Source of the DNA: Venatoribacter pacificus
GTDB taxonomy: Bacteria; Pseudomonadota; Gammaproteobacteria; Pseudomonadales; Oceanobacteraceae
Direction: 5' to 3'
Length of the DNA: 64,000 nucleotides
Assembly: GCF_025318105.1 (NCBI RefSeq)
Contig: NZ_JAOANI010000031.1
Span: 62,001 to 126,000 of the forward strand
The notes beneath the pieces are model-generated. The model had not been told where the DNA came from and made no database searches. It saw only the letters and a list, made by a program, of their open reading frames with translations. Shown here piece by piece: positions 24,957 to 34,053 of the stretch (positions within the stretch are counted from its first letter, which is position 1; each line of letters starts with the position of its first letter). The position numbers were made by a program, and so were the translations under genes.

Positions 24957-25492
24957 CAGTTGGCCTCCGTTGTTGTTGCTTGTTGCTGTTGTGCTTTTAG
25001 CTGTGTCTGTGGTGTTTGCGCGCTTTTTAGCCAGCGTTGTGCCAGTGCCAGCAGGTCGTTCAGATCACCATAGTGCTGACGCCAGTCGGCGCGGTCGGGT
25101 GCATAAGGCGCCTCGGCCAGAGCCCGCGCGCTTTGGTTGCTGAACAGCGGTGTTTTTGTGCTGTGGTTAAGAAATTCGATCCAGGCCTGACCATGCAGCG
25201 CGATAGCGGCTGGAAAGTGTTGCTGGCAATACAGCTTAAGAATCTCATTAATCTGTGCGCAGGCCTGAGCATCGGTTTTATCAAAATGGGAGCGCAGGTG
25301 TTGCAGTTGCTGCAGACAATCGCGCCGGCGCTGTTGTTGCTGGTATTGCCGTCGCCACCAGAATGCCGCGACGAGCACGGCAATAATCACCACGGCGAGC
25401 AGCAACCACCATCCGGGAGCGGGTGGCCAGGCACTGACCGGGTCGGGCAGATGAATATCGTACAGTGGCAGGGATTCGGCTTGTGGTTTCAT
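24956..25492 (-). CDS. DUF4381 domain-containing protein
   Basis: A 178-residue protein with the DUF4381 pattern: LPLYDIHLPDPVSAWPPAPGW near 7, then a membrane helix (about 28-50) and a soluble helical domain that includes ILKLYCQQHFP and the AQRWLKSA tail. The ATG at 25492 overlaps the DUF58 stop as ATGA. A longer frame starting at 25822 runs wholly inside the DUF58 gene and is rejected. The family is found almost only in MoxR/Bat operons; its biochemical role is unknown. Confidence 0.88.
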   Translation of the reverse strand: MKPQAESLPLYDIHLPDPVSAWPPAPGWWLLLAVVIIAVLVAAFWWRRQYQQQQRRRDCLQQLQHLRSHFDKTDAQACAQINEILKLYCQQHFPAAIALHGQAWIEFLNHSTKTPLFSNQSARALAEAPYAPDRADWRQHYGDLNDLLALAQRWLKSAQTPQTQLKAQQQQATTTEAN

Positions 25493-26490
25493 GCTCCGCG
25501 CTTCCCTCCGCTGGCCCGGCTGAGCATGCCCAGCCCTAATCCCTGACGCAGTAACGGCAGCGGATCGGCGTCGCTGGTGCTCAGCGTGATCAGGGGTACT
25601 TTTATGCGTTGCAGCTGTTGTTGCAGCAGTGACAGGCGATCGCTGAAAGCCTGGTGGTAATCGTGGCGCTGAGCGCTGGTGGTGCTGTCGAGGGATAAAC
25701 GCTGCTGACCGTCGCTCAGGGTATAGAGACCCGGCGGTGGTAATTCGGCTTCCAGCGGATCGGAAATATGGATGGCAACCAGATCGCAATGGCGGGTCAC
25801 TGCGTGCAGTTGTTGTTCGCACTCGGCATCAAAGCCTGCCCAGTCACTGATAAAATAAATGGCGCTGCCGGGGCGGGCAATGCGGCGCAGATGACGACAT
25901 ATCTGCTGCATGCGCTGTTGTGGTTCAACCGCCGCTGACGCGGGCAGTGCCGGTAATTCGCTTAATAACTGCAGTACCTGTTTGCGGCCGGTTTTGGGGC
26001 GCAAATCGGTTTCCTGTTCATCGTTAAACAGCAGGGCACCAATGCGGTCACCGTGCTCAAGGGCGGCCCAGGCAAACAGCGCGGTGAGGTCGGCAGCAAC
26101 CACCTGCTTCAGTGCCCGGCGGCTGCCAAAGCGCATGCCGGCGCGCAAATCACAGACCAGCAGGACCGGCCGTTCTTTTTCTTCGCGGAACACTTTGACA
26201 TGCGCATCACCGGTGCGCGCCGTCACGCGCCAGTCCATCGCGCGGATATCATCACCGGCCTGATATTCACGCACTTCGGCGTAATCCAGACCACGGCCAC
26301 GGATCGCCGAAGCATGACTGCCAGCCAGATCATTCAGCACTTTTTTCTGTTTATGCAGCGGTAACTGGCGTGCCAGCGTGCGCAGCTGAACCAGGTTGGC
26401 CGGCAAAATTTCTGCTCCGGCCGAAAACTGGCCACTGTGCAGCGCGGCCGCCTGCGTCTGCTGACGCTGCGAAAATACGTCCTGCACCAT
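25489..26490 (-). CDS. DUF58 domain-containing protein
   Basis: A 333-residue protein with the DUF58 motif GRGLDYAEVREYQAGDDIRA near 67 followed by MDWRVTARTGDAHVKVF, and a VWA-like fold after it (LLVCDLRAGM near 112, YFISDWAGFD near 210). The metal site is degenerate, as is usual in the family. No membrane helix. Starts on the last base of the MoxR gene and overlaps DUF4381 by four bases. DUF58 proteins are constant partners of MoxR ATPases. Confidence 0.9.
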   Translation of the reverse strand: MVQDVFSQRQQTQAAALHSGQFSAGAEILPANLVQLRTLARQLPLHKQKKVLNDLAGSHASAIRGRGLDYAEVREYQAGDDIRAMDWRVTARTGDAHVKVFREEKERPVLLVCDLRAGMRFGSRRALKQVVAADLTALFAWAALEHGDRIGALLFNDEQETDLRPKTGRKQVLQLLSELPALPASAAVEPQQRMQQICRHLRRIARPGSAIYFISDWAGFDAECEQQLHAVTRHCDLVAIHISDPLEAELPPPGLYTLSDGQQRLSLDSTTSAQRHDYHQAFSDRLSLLQQQLQRIKVPLITLSTSDADPLPLLRQGLGLGMLSRASGGKRGA

Positions 26491-27449
26491 TAAACAACCG
26501 GTACCCGTTGCAGCAGTTCATTAATGACTTTGTTCACCGTCATACCCGAGGCTTCGGCTTCAAAGCTGAGCAGCAGGCGGTGACGCAGCACATCGTGGGC
26601 CACGGCCTGTACATCGTCAGGGCTGACGTAATCGCGTCCGTTCAGCCAGGCGTGGGCACGGGCGCAGCGGTCGAGGGCAATAGTACCGCGCGGGCTGGCA
26701 CCGTATTCGATCCAGCTGGCGAGGTCTTTACCGTAATGCTCCGGGCGGCGGCTGGCCATGACCAGCTGTACCAGGTATTGCTCAACGGCATCGCTCATAT
26801 GCAGATTCAGCACCTGCTGGCGGGCAGCGAACACCATCTCCTGCGACAGCTTGACCACTTCACTGCTGTGTTGCTGCATGGCTTCGCCACGGGCCAGGCG
26901 CAGAATTTTCTGCTCGGCTTCGCTGTCCGGGTAATCAATCACCACGTGCATGACAAAACGGTCGAGCTGAGCTTCCGGCAATGGGTAGGTGCCTTCCTGC
27001 TCAATGGGGTTTTGCGTGGCCATGACCATAAATAAGGACGACAGCGGACGGGTTACTCCGCCAACCGTCACCTGACGCTCGGCCATGGCTTCAAGCAAGG
27101 CGCTCTGCACTTTGGCGGGAGCACGGTTTATTTCGTCGGCCAGGATCAGGTTGTGAAAAATGGGCCCGGCCTGAAAATCAAAGGTCTGTTGTTGCGGGCG
27201 GTAAATTTCGGTACCGGTAATATCGCCGGGCAGCAGATCGGGGGTGAACTGAATGCGCTTGAAATCCCCTTCAATGCGATCAGCCAGTGCGTTGATGGCT
27301 TTGGTTTTGGCCAGACCGGGAGCGCCTTCAACCAGTAAGTGGCCATCACTTAATAAACAAATTAACAAGCGTTCAACAAGATGCGGCTGGCCAATAATCT
27401 GTTGTTGCAGTGCTTCTTTTAAGCGCGCAAAACCCTGTTGTTCAGTCAT
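26490..27449 (-). CDS. MoxR family AAA+ ATPase
   Basis: A 319-residue AAA+ protein. The Walker A is VEGAPGLAKTKAI near 38, the MoxR-type variant. Walker B with its following segment is LILADEINRAPAKVQSALLE near 100. Sensor 1 (MVMATQNPIEQEGTYPLPEA) lies near 133. MoxR ATPases act as chaperones that help assemble or activate protein complexes. First gene of a six-gene operon whose members all overlap or touch. It is divergent from the NAD-glutamate dehydrogenase gene, with 181 bases between. Confidence 0.93.
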   Translation of the reverse strand: MTEQQGFARLKEALQQQIIGQPHLVERLLICLLSDGHLLVEGAPGLAKTKAINALADRIEGDFKRIQFTPDLLPGDITGTEIYRPQQQTFDFQAGPIFHNLILADEINRAPAKVQSALLEAMAERQVTVGGVTRPLSSLFMVMATQNPIEQEGTYPLPEAQLDRFVMHVVIDYPDSEAEQKILRLARGEAMQQHSSEVVKLSQEMVFAARQQVLNLHMSDAVEQYLVQLVMASRRPEHYGKDLASWIEYGASPRGTIALDRCARAHAWLNGRDYVSPDDVQAVAHDVLRHRLLLSFEAEASGMTVNKVINELLQRVPVV

Positions 27450-27630
27450 CTTCTTTTTATCCCAGAGCGTTGATTTGATTCGGATTTTAGAGACTCAAAG
27501 CATTTGGTCAATGGCTCTGATTGGTTGCGTTGGAGAAAGTTCACCGTGCTGCTTAATTCGGTGTGGAGACCGCGCTGGTGGCGAAATGATCTAAGCTTAG
27601 GCGTTATCAGGGCTCAATACGGATACCACT

Positions 27631-30600
27631 ATGCTAACTGCTTTGCACACCCTTATTAAGGAACGTAACCATAACGAGCAGGCGGCTGTACTGCAACGCT
27701 TTGCCGATTTGTATTTTTCAGGGGCCCCCGCGGATGAGCTGCTGGCTCGTTCGGTAGAAGATGTTTATGGTGCAACACTGTCCTGTTGGCAGTTTATTCA
27801 ACAGCGTAAACCGCATCAGCCTAAGGTGCGGGTGTTTAATCCTGATTACGAAAATCATGGCTGGCAGTCGATTCATACGGTGGTAGAAATTGTCTGCGAT
27901 GATATGCCATTTCTGGTTGATTCGGTGCGCATGCAACTGAATGCCCGGCAGTTGTCATTGCATTCGATTCATTACTGCGTACTGAACGCTCAGCGTGATA
28001 AAAAACACCAGCTGAAAACGGAAAACGACTGGCACAAAGACGATAAAGGAACAACGGCTGAAGCCATTATTTATATAGAGTTTGACCATCATTCCGATAC
28101 GGCATTACTGCAATCCCTGACGGAAGAGCTGCTGGAAATTATTGCCGAAGTAAACGCCTGCGTTAATGATTTTCCGACCATCGTCAAAAAAGCAGAAACC
28201 ACCCTTGCCCGTCTGAGTAAACCTCATCATAAAGACCGTGCGGCGGACTATAAAGAAGCCCAGGAGTTTTTACGCTGGCTGATCAGTAACCATTTTACTT
28301 TTCTGGCCTGCGATGAATTTCATATAGAAAGTGAAGGTAAAGAGCAGTACGTCGTGCGCGACAGTACGCAGGATCTGGGGCTGTTTAATTACAATAAAGC
28401 CAGTCGTGATCGTTTATTGTTACGTGATCTGGAAGACGAAGTGCGTGATTTTATCACCAATCAGCAGATCGTCAGTTTTATGAAATCCGGCAGCCGAAGC
28501 CGGGTGCATCGTCCGGCTTATCCGGATTATGTGGTGGTTAAATTCTTTAATAAAGAGGGCGAAGTCACCGGCGGTGTGCGCTTTATGGGGCTGTATACCT
28601 CGATGGTATATATTGAAACACCGAATAATATTCCGCTGGTGCGTGAGAAGCTGAACGAAGTGCGGAAAATGGCGGACTTCAATCCGGCGAGTCACAGTGG
28701 TAAAGAACTGAACCGTATTCTGGAAGTGTATCCGCGCGACGAGCTGTTCCAATCCACCGCGGAGCAATTGCACCGAACCTCGCTGAGCATTCTGAATATT
28801 CAGGAACGCCGCCAGACGCGGGTGTATCTGCGTAAAGACTCCTACAGTAAATTTGTGTCCTGTCTGGCCTATGTGCCACGGGATATCTATAACACCGAAC
28901 TGCGCCAGCGGATTGAAGCGGTTTTAACCGCCGAGTTTTCACCGCTGGATATTGAATTTAATACCTATTTTTCTGAATCCATTCTGGCCCGAACGCAGTA
29001 CACCTTGCGTCTTAATCCCGATAAACCGGTGGTCTTTGATGAACAGGCCGTTGCCAGAAAAATCCGGCAGGTTGCCCGTTCCTGGCAGGACGATCTGCAT
29101 GATGCACTTATTGAGCAGGCGGGAGAAGAAAAAGGGAATCACCAGTTTCACCGTTATCGTGATGCCTTTCCGGCCGGTTATCGCGAAAGCTTCAGTGCCC
29201 GTACTGCGGTGGTGGATGTACAGCATATGGAGCACCTGTGCGAGCAGGGGGACGGCCAGTTGGCGATGAGTTTTTATCGTGAACTGGAAGAAGGTGATAA
29301 CGAACTGCGTTTTAAACTGTTTAACCGCAAGACCATTCTGCCACTGTCTGATGTTATTCCGGTGTTGGAGAATCTTGGGTTGCGGGTGATGGGCGAGCAC
29401 CCTTACGAAATTATCTGTGCCGATGGCGAACGCATCTGGATTCATAATTTCCTGCTGCGTTATACCTTATCGGACAGCATTAATATTGCCGCAGTGAAAG
29501 GCTTGTTTCAGGATTCTTTCCGCGCCGTATGGGAAGGTCAGGCTGAGAATGATGGCTTTAACCGTTTAGTGTTGGGCGGACAGTTAAGCTGGAAAGATAT
29601 CTCTATACTGCGTGCTTATGCCCGCTATATGAAGCAAATCCGCTTTGGCATTTCCGAAAGCTACATCGCCGAGACCCTGTGCCGCTATATTGATATCAGC
29701 GCCAAGCTGGTGCACATGTTTCATCTGCGCTTCGGTTTACAGGATCGCTCGCTGGAACAGCGCGATGACGATATCAGTCAATGTGAGCAGCAATTGATCG
29801 AAGCACTGGATGGTGTTGACCAACTGAATGAAGACCGCACCATCCGCCGCTACATTGATTTGATTAAGGCAACCTTACGTACCAACTTTTTCCAGCTGGA
29901 TGACCACAGCCAAAGCAAATCCTACCTGTCGTTGAAAATGAATCCGGCGGCGATCAGCGATATGCCTTTGCCGCGCCCCATGTTTGAAATATTTGTCTAC
30001 TCACCTCGTGTCGAAGGTGTGCATCTGCGGGGTGGCCGGGTGGCCCGTGGTGGCTTGCGCTGGTCGGATCGCAGTGATGATTTCCGCACTGAGGTGCTGG
30101 GACTGGTAAAAGCCCAGCAGGTTAAAAATGCGGTCATCGTACCGGTGGGTGCCAAAGGCGGTTTTATTGCCAAGTGCCTGCCCAAAGACGGCGGCCGCGA
30201 TGCGTTTATGGCAGAAGGGATTGCCAGCTATCAGACGTTTATCAGTGCCTTGCTGGACGTAACCGATAATCTGGTCGAAGGGCAGGTTGTACCGCCGCAG
30301 AATGTGATTCGTCACGATGATGATGATCCCTACCTGGTGGTTGCGGCTGACAAAGGCACGGCGACATTCTCCGATATTGCCAACGAAATTGCGGTAACCC
30401 GTGGTTTCTGGATGGGCGATGCTTTTGCTTCCGGTGGTTCGATTGGTTATGACCATAAAAAAATGGGCATTACTGCCCGTGGAGCCTGGGTATCCGTGCA
30501 ACGGCATTTCCGTGAGCAGGGGATTAATATTCAGGAAACGGATTTCAGCGTGGTCGGTATCGGTGATATGGCCGGAGATGTCTTTGGTAACGGCATGCTG

Positions 30601-32481
30601 TTATCCGAGCATATTTGCCTGGTGTCCGCGTTTAACCATATGCATATCTTTGTTGACCCTAACCCGGATGCCGCACGCAGCTTTGTAGAGCGGAAGCGGC
30701 TGTTCGAGCTGCCACGTTCCAGCTGGGATGATTACAACAAAGAACTGATATCCAAAGGCGGTGGAATTTTTCTGCGTTCGGCCAAGAGTGTGCCGGTTTC
30801 TCTGGAGATGAAGCAGCGCTTTGGCATTGTTGAAGACCGTTTGCCACCCAATGATTTAATCAAAGCCATTTTACGCGCCCCGGTTGATCTGATCTGGAAT
30901 GGTGGGATCGGTACTTATATTAAATCTTCAGCCGAGCGTCATTCTCAGGTGGGTGATAAAGCCAATGATGGCCTGCGCATTAACGGTAAAGAAGTTCGGG
31001 CTAAGGTCATCGGCGAGGGCGGTAATCTGGGGATGACTCAGTTAGGTCGTGTTGAATACGGCCTGAAGGGCGGGGCGTCATACACCGATTTTATTGATAA
31101 CGCCGGTGGTGTGGATTGCTCCGACCACGAAGTGAATATCAAAATTATGCTTAACGAAGTACTCGACAGTGGTGATCTGACGCGCAAACAACGTAACGAA
31201 ATATTTATGCAACAGACCGACGATGTTGCCCGGCTGGTGCTGAATAATAACTACCGCCAGACCCAGGCAATCGCGCTGGCATACCGTGATTGTAAAGTAC
31301 GCTTAGATGAATATGTGCGTCTGATGCGGGAATATGAAAGCCACGGCAAACTCAACAGAGCACTTGAGTTTTTGCCCAACGAAGAAGTCTTAATGGAGCG
31401 TCGAGCGGCCAGTCAGGGGCTGACCCGTCCGGAGCTGGCGGTGTTGATTTCTTACACCAAGGCCGATTTAAAAGAACAGCTGAACCATCCCGATATTTAT
31501 GACGATGAATACGTGGCCAGTATTTTACATACCGCCTTTCCAAACGCTTTCTGTGAACGCTTCGCGGAACCGCTGAGTCATCATCGCTTGCGCCGGGAGA
31601 TTATCGCCACGCAGCTGGCCAACGATATGGTCAATTACATGGGGATAACGTTCGTTAACCGTCTGCACGATTCAACCGGCGCGAATATGAGTGATATTGC
31701 CCGCTCGTATATTACTGCCCGCGATATTTTTGCTTTGCCGGAACATTGGCAGGCGATTACGGCGATGGATTATCACATCAGCACGGCCGAGCAGGAAGAT
31801 ATGATGGCCGATCTGATGCGTCTGGTGCGTCGCGCCAGCCGTTGGTTTTTACGTAACCGTCGCGCCAAAATTGATATCGGCGCGGAGGTCGCGCGTTTTA
31901 AACCGGCGGTACAGAGCATCGCCGCCGAGCTGGGCCGAACCCTTAAAGGTTCGGCGCTGGAGCGTTGGCAGGAAGTGTATAACCGCCGCGTTGAAGCTGG
32001 CGTGCCGGAAGCACTGGCGGCGTTAACCGCGGGGGCAGCCAATCTGTATTCTGCGCTGGGTATTATTGAAGCCGCCGCTCAAACCGGCCGCGACATCCGT
32101 CAGGTTGCAGAAGCCTATTTTGAAATGGGTGAGCACTTATCGCTGAACTGGTTTATCCAGCAGGTGAATGCGCTGCCATCCAACAGCCATTGGGAAGCAC
32201 TGGCTCGGGAAACGTTGCGTGATGATCTCGATTGGCAGCAAAGGGCTCTGACCGTCGGTATTCTCGGTGCGCAGGAAGATGGTGTATCGCTGGCCGATTC
32301 GATTGCTCAGTGGGAGGAAGAGTATGCTTCACTGGTGGCTCGCTGGGCGAACATGCTGAATGAGCTGAAAGCGGCGGATACGCTGGAGTTTACCATGCTG
32401 TCTGTTGCCTTACGGGAACTGCTGGATTTGGCTCAGGCCAGTCGCCACCAGCGCCCTTGTGTTGAAGGGGAGCCTCTTTAA
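27631..32481 (+). CDS. NAD-specific glutamate dehydrogenase, large (GDH-180 type)
   Basis: A 1616-residue enzyme that oxidises glutamate to 2-oxoglutarate and ammonium with NAD. Length and layout match the 180-kDa class: a long N-terminal regulatory part with ACT-like segments (about 1-700), the catalytic core (about 720-1230), and a helical C-terminal part. The core shows GGLRWSDRSDDFRTEVLGLVK near 808, VKNAVIVPVGAKGGF near 831 and GDMAGDVFGNGML near 978. The reading frame is intact. A strong intrinsic terminator follows at 32542-32581. With amtB and the FNT gene it adds a third nitrogen gene to this window, though not in one operon. Confidence 0.95.
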   Translation: MLTALHTLIKERNHNEQAAVLQRFADLYFSGAPADELLARSVEDVYGATLSCWQFIQQRKPHQPKVRVFNPDYENHGWQSIHTVVEIVCDDMPFLVDSVRMQLNARQLSLHSIHYCVLNAQRDKKHQLKTENDWHKDDKGTTAEAIIYIEFDHHSDTALLQSLTEELLEIIAEVNACVNDFPTIVKKAETTLARLSKPHHKDRAADYKEAQEFLRWLISNHFTFLACDEFHIESEGKEQYVVRDSTQDLGLFNYNKASRDRLLLRDLEDEVRDFITNQQIVSFMKSGSRSRVHRPAYPDYVVVKFFNKEGEVTGGVRFMGLYTSMVYIETPNNIPLVREKLNEVRKMADFNPASHSGKELNRILEVYPRDELFQSTAEQLHRTSLSILNIQERRQTRVYLRKDSYSKFVSCLAYVPRDIYNTELRQRIEAVLTAEFSPLDIEFNTYFSESILARTQYTLRLNPDKPVVFDEQAVARKIRQVARSWQDDLHDALIEQAGEEKGNHQFHRYRDAFPAGYRESFSARTAVVDVQHMEHLCEQGDGQLAMSFYRELEEGDNELRFKLFNRKTILPLSDVIPVLENLGLRVMGEHPYEIICADGERIWIHNFLLRYTLSDSINIAAVKGLFQDSFRAVWEGQAENDGFNRLVLGGQLSWKDISILRAYARYMKQIRFGISESYIAETLCRYIDISAKLVHMFHLRFGLQDRSLEQRDDDISQCEQQLIEALDGVDQLNEDRTIRRYIDLIKATLRTNFFQLDDHSQSKSYLSLKMNPAAISDMPLPRPMFEIFVYSPRVEGVHLRGGRVARGGLRWSDRSDDFRTEVLGLVKAQQVKNAVIVPVGAKGGFIAKCLPKDGGRDAFMAEGIASYQTFISALLDVTDNLVEGQVVPPQNVIRHDDDDPYLVVAADKGTATFSDIANEIAVTRGFWMGDAFASGGSIGYDHKKMGITARGAWVSVQRHFREQGINIQETDFSVVGIGDMAGDVFGNGMLLSEHICLVSAFNHMHIFVDPNPDAARSFVERKRLFELPRSSWDDYNKELISKGGGIFLRSAKSVPVSLEMKQRFGIVEDRLPPNDLIKAILRAPVDLIWNGGIGTYIKSSAERHSQVGDKANDGLRINGKEVRAKVIGEGGNLGMTQLGRVEYGLKGGASYTDFIDNAGGVDCSDHEVNIKIMLNEVLDSGDLTRKQRNEIFMQQTDDVARLVLNNNYRQTQAIALAYRDCKVRLDEYVRLMREYESHGKLNRALEFLPNEEVLMERRAASQGLTRPELAVLISYTKADLKEQLNHPDIYDDEYVASILHTAFPNAFCERFAEPLSHHRLRREIIATQLANDMVNYMGITFVNRLHDSTGANMSDIARSYITARDIFALPEHWQAITAMDYHISTAEQEDMMADLMRLVRRASRWFLRNRRAKIDIGAEVARFKPAVQSIAAELGRTLKGSALERWQEVYNRRVEAGVPEALAALTAGAANLYSALGIIEAAAQTGRDIRQVAEAYFEMGEHLSLNWFIQQVNALPSNSHWEALARETLRDDLDWQQRALTVGILGAQEDGVSLADSIAQWEEEYASLVARWANMLNELKAADTLEFTMLSVALRELLDLAQASRHQRPCVEGEPL

Positions 32482-32541
32482 CCACATTTTGCAGTAAACC
32501 GAAGCGGGTGCTGAATTCCTCAGAAGTGCGCTCGTGTAGTG

Positions 32542-32581
32542 AGTAACGGCAGAAAGCTTTATGATTCTGCCGTTACTTTTT
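32542..32581 (+). terminator. intrinsic terminator of the glutamate dehydrogenase gene
   Basis: AGTAACGGCAGAA (32542-32554) and TTCTGCCGTTACT (32565-32577) form a perfect 13-bp stem, followed by T5 in all. It overlaps a GTG at 32539 that would otherwise extend the next gene. Confidence 0.93.
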
Positions 32582-32586
32582 GTGTC

Positions 32587-33720
32587 ATGGTGAAATCATT
32601 GTTGGCCGCCCGGCATTTTCTCTTCCGTTTTTTATGGTTGATCAGCTTTTCAGGGATAGCGTCTTTGTCGGTATTGGCCGCAGAAGTGGATCAGTTCAGC
32701 GGCCATTCAGCGTTAATGCCGCCATTGGCGGATGCCACACCCTTATTGGAGCAGGAGGTTAATCGCCGCCTGCAACTGGCCATTACGATGGCAAACCGCC
32801 CGGTGATTAAACCCCCGCAGTTACGCTCCCAGTCGGGTCTGGAATACCCCGCTTGTGAAGAGGAGCGCCTGTACGACGCTCTGGCCTGGGAACTCGCCCG
32901 TCCAGTCATTGGCCAGCTCGAAACCTTTGCCGAAGAGCATCCGCAGATCAGTCGGCACAGCGTTCCGTTCCGCGCCTCGGTGTATCGGGATTTCATCTGG
33001 CAGCAATCACCTTCGCTGGTGTTAAGCGAGCGGGTGGCGGCGGTTATCCGGGTGAATGGCGTGGAAATCGGCAGTGATAAACTGGGGCATTTTTTTACCG
33101 AAGGCTACAGCTATTTTGAAGTTACCGATCAGCTGCGTGATACGGTCGAAGAGGCGCTGTTGTTTGGTGAATGGTCAGAATCTTTATATTTTGGTGCACA
33201 GACTACCGGCGTTTTTTCTTTTGCCGATCTGGCTGCAAACCTGAACGGCCTGCGTTTCTGGAACCGTATTCTGGCAAACTATCCGGATCCATTAACCGGC
33301 CTTGAGGTTGCGCCTTATGTGCGTTGTGAAGATCAGCGCTGGCAGCTGGCCGAGGCATTTCATTTTCAGGGCTATGTGGATTCTGCCTGGAACGAAAGCG
33401 TGAATTGCTCAGCGTTCCGCAGTTTGGACATGCTGCGGCAGGTGCTGCGTTATCAGCCGGTCTGTACGCCACAGTCGTTGCCGCAGAACACCTATGGCCG
33501 GTGGCAGGAACGGGTGCTTAACCGTTCCGGCTTGCGGGTTTTACCGGACTACCTGCAACCGGAAGTGATTCTGGCGCAGCGCGCTTTTATGCAGGAAGTG
33601 CGATTACCCCAGGGCGTGCTGGAGCGGATTCGTGAATTGCGTCAACAGCTGGAGTTCTGGCGGCAGCAGCCACAGCCTCAACTGACGGAAGCCCGTCGTG
33701 CGGAGGCGATACAGGAATAA
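32587..33720 (+). CDS. conserved hypothetical exported protein, 377 aa
   Basis: I do not recognise a named family. The ATG at 32587 gives a signal peptide (basic start, hydrophobic FLWLISFSGIASLSVLAAE), so the protein is probably periplasmic or outer-membrane bound. A notable motif is GVEIGSDKLGHFFTEGYSYF near 160, with His and Glu that could bind metal. Three Cys residues in the second half (for example RCEDQRW and ESVNCSAF) may form disulfides. The extended GTG start at 32539 lies in the upstream terminator and is rejected. DUF2835 follows two bases after the stop, so the two are cotranscribed. Confidence 0.8.
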   Translation: MVKSLLAARHFLFRFLWLISFSGIASLSVLAAEVDQFSGHSALMPPLADATPLLEQEVNRRLQLAITMANRPVIKPPQLRSQSGLEYPACEEERLYDALAWELARPVIGQLETFAEEHPQISRHSVPFRASVYRDFIWQQSPSLVLSERVAAVIRVNGVEIGSDKLGHFFTEGYSYFEVTDQLRDTVEEALLFGEWSESLYFGAQTTGVFSFADLAANLNGLRFWNRILANYPDPLTGLEVAPYVRCEDQRWQLAEAFHFQGYVDSAWNESVNCSAFRSLDMLRQVLRYQPVCTPQSLPQNTYGRWQERVLNRSGLRVLPDYLQPEVILAQRAFMQEVRLPQGVLERIRELRQQLEFWRQQPQPQLTEARRAEAIQE

Positions 33721-33722
33721 TC

Positions 33723-33947
33723 ATGCAGCGTATTGAATTGAATCTGGCGATTTCCGCGCAGGAGTATCAACGCTTTTACCGTGGCCAGGTGAAGCAGGTG
33801 GTGGCGCAGGCGCTGGATGGGCGCACTATTCGTTTCCCTGCCAATGTGCTGCAACAGGTGGTGCAGCATGAAGGCATTTATGGCCGTTTTGCCATTGAAT
33901 TCGATGATCAGGGCAAATTTCAGCGCATCGTGCGCCTGGGAGCCTGA
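33723..33947 (+). CDS. DUF2835 family protein
   Basis: A 74-residue soluble protein matching DUF2835: the YQRFYRGQVKQVVAQALDGR and RFPANVLQQVVQHEGIYGRF segments are the family core. It begins two bases after the preceding stop, so it is in the same transcript. Function unknown. Many gammaproteobacteria carry a single copy. Confidence 0.85.
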   Translation: MQRIELNLAISAQEYQRFYRGQVKQVVAQALDGRTIRFPANVLQQVVQHEGIYGRFAIEFDDQGKFQRIVRLGA

Positions 33948-33983
33948 CTTTCACCGTACAACACGTTTTTTTGCGCTAAATCG

Positions 33984-34012
33984 TCTACAGCGCCGACGTA
34001 CTGACATATAAT
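33984..34012 (+). promoter_or_regulatory. sigma-70 promoter of pyrD
   Basis: TCTACA (33984-33989), 17 bases, then a perfect TATAAT (34007-34012). The predicted start near 34019 lies 35 bases before the pyrD ATG. Confidence 0.65.
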
Positions 34013-34053
34013 GCCGACCGTTTTGCCACCCGCTTTATCAACTGAGGTCTGTT

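Noticed and set aside
25493..25822. N-terminal extension of the DUF4381 protein
   Set aside because: It lies wholly inside the DUF58 gene, while the ATG at 25492 overlaps the DUF58 stop as ATGA.
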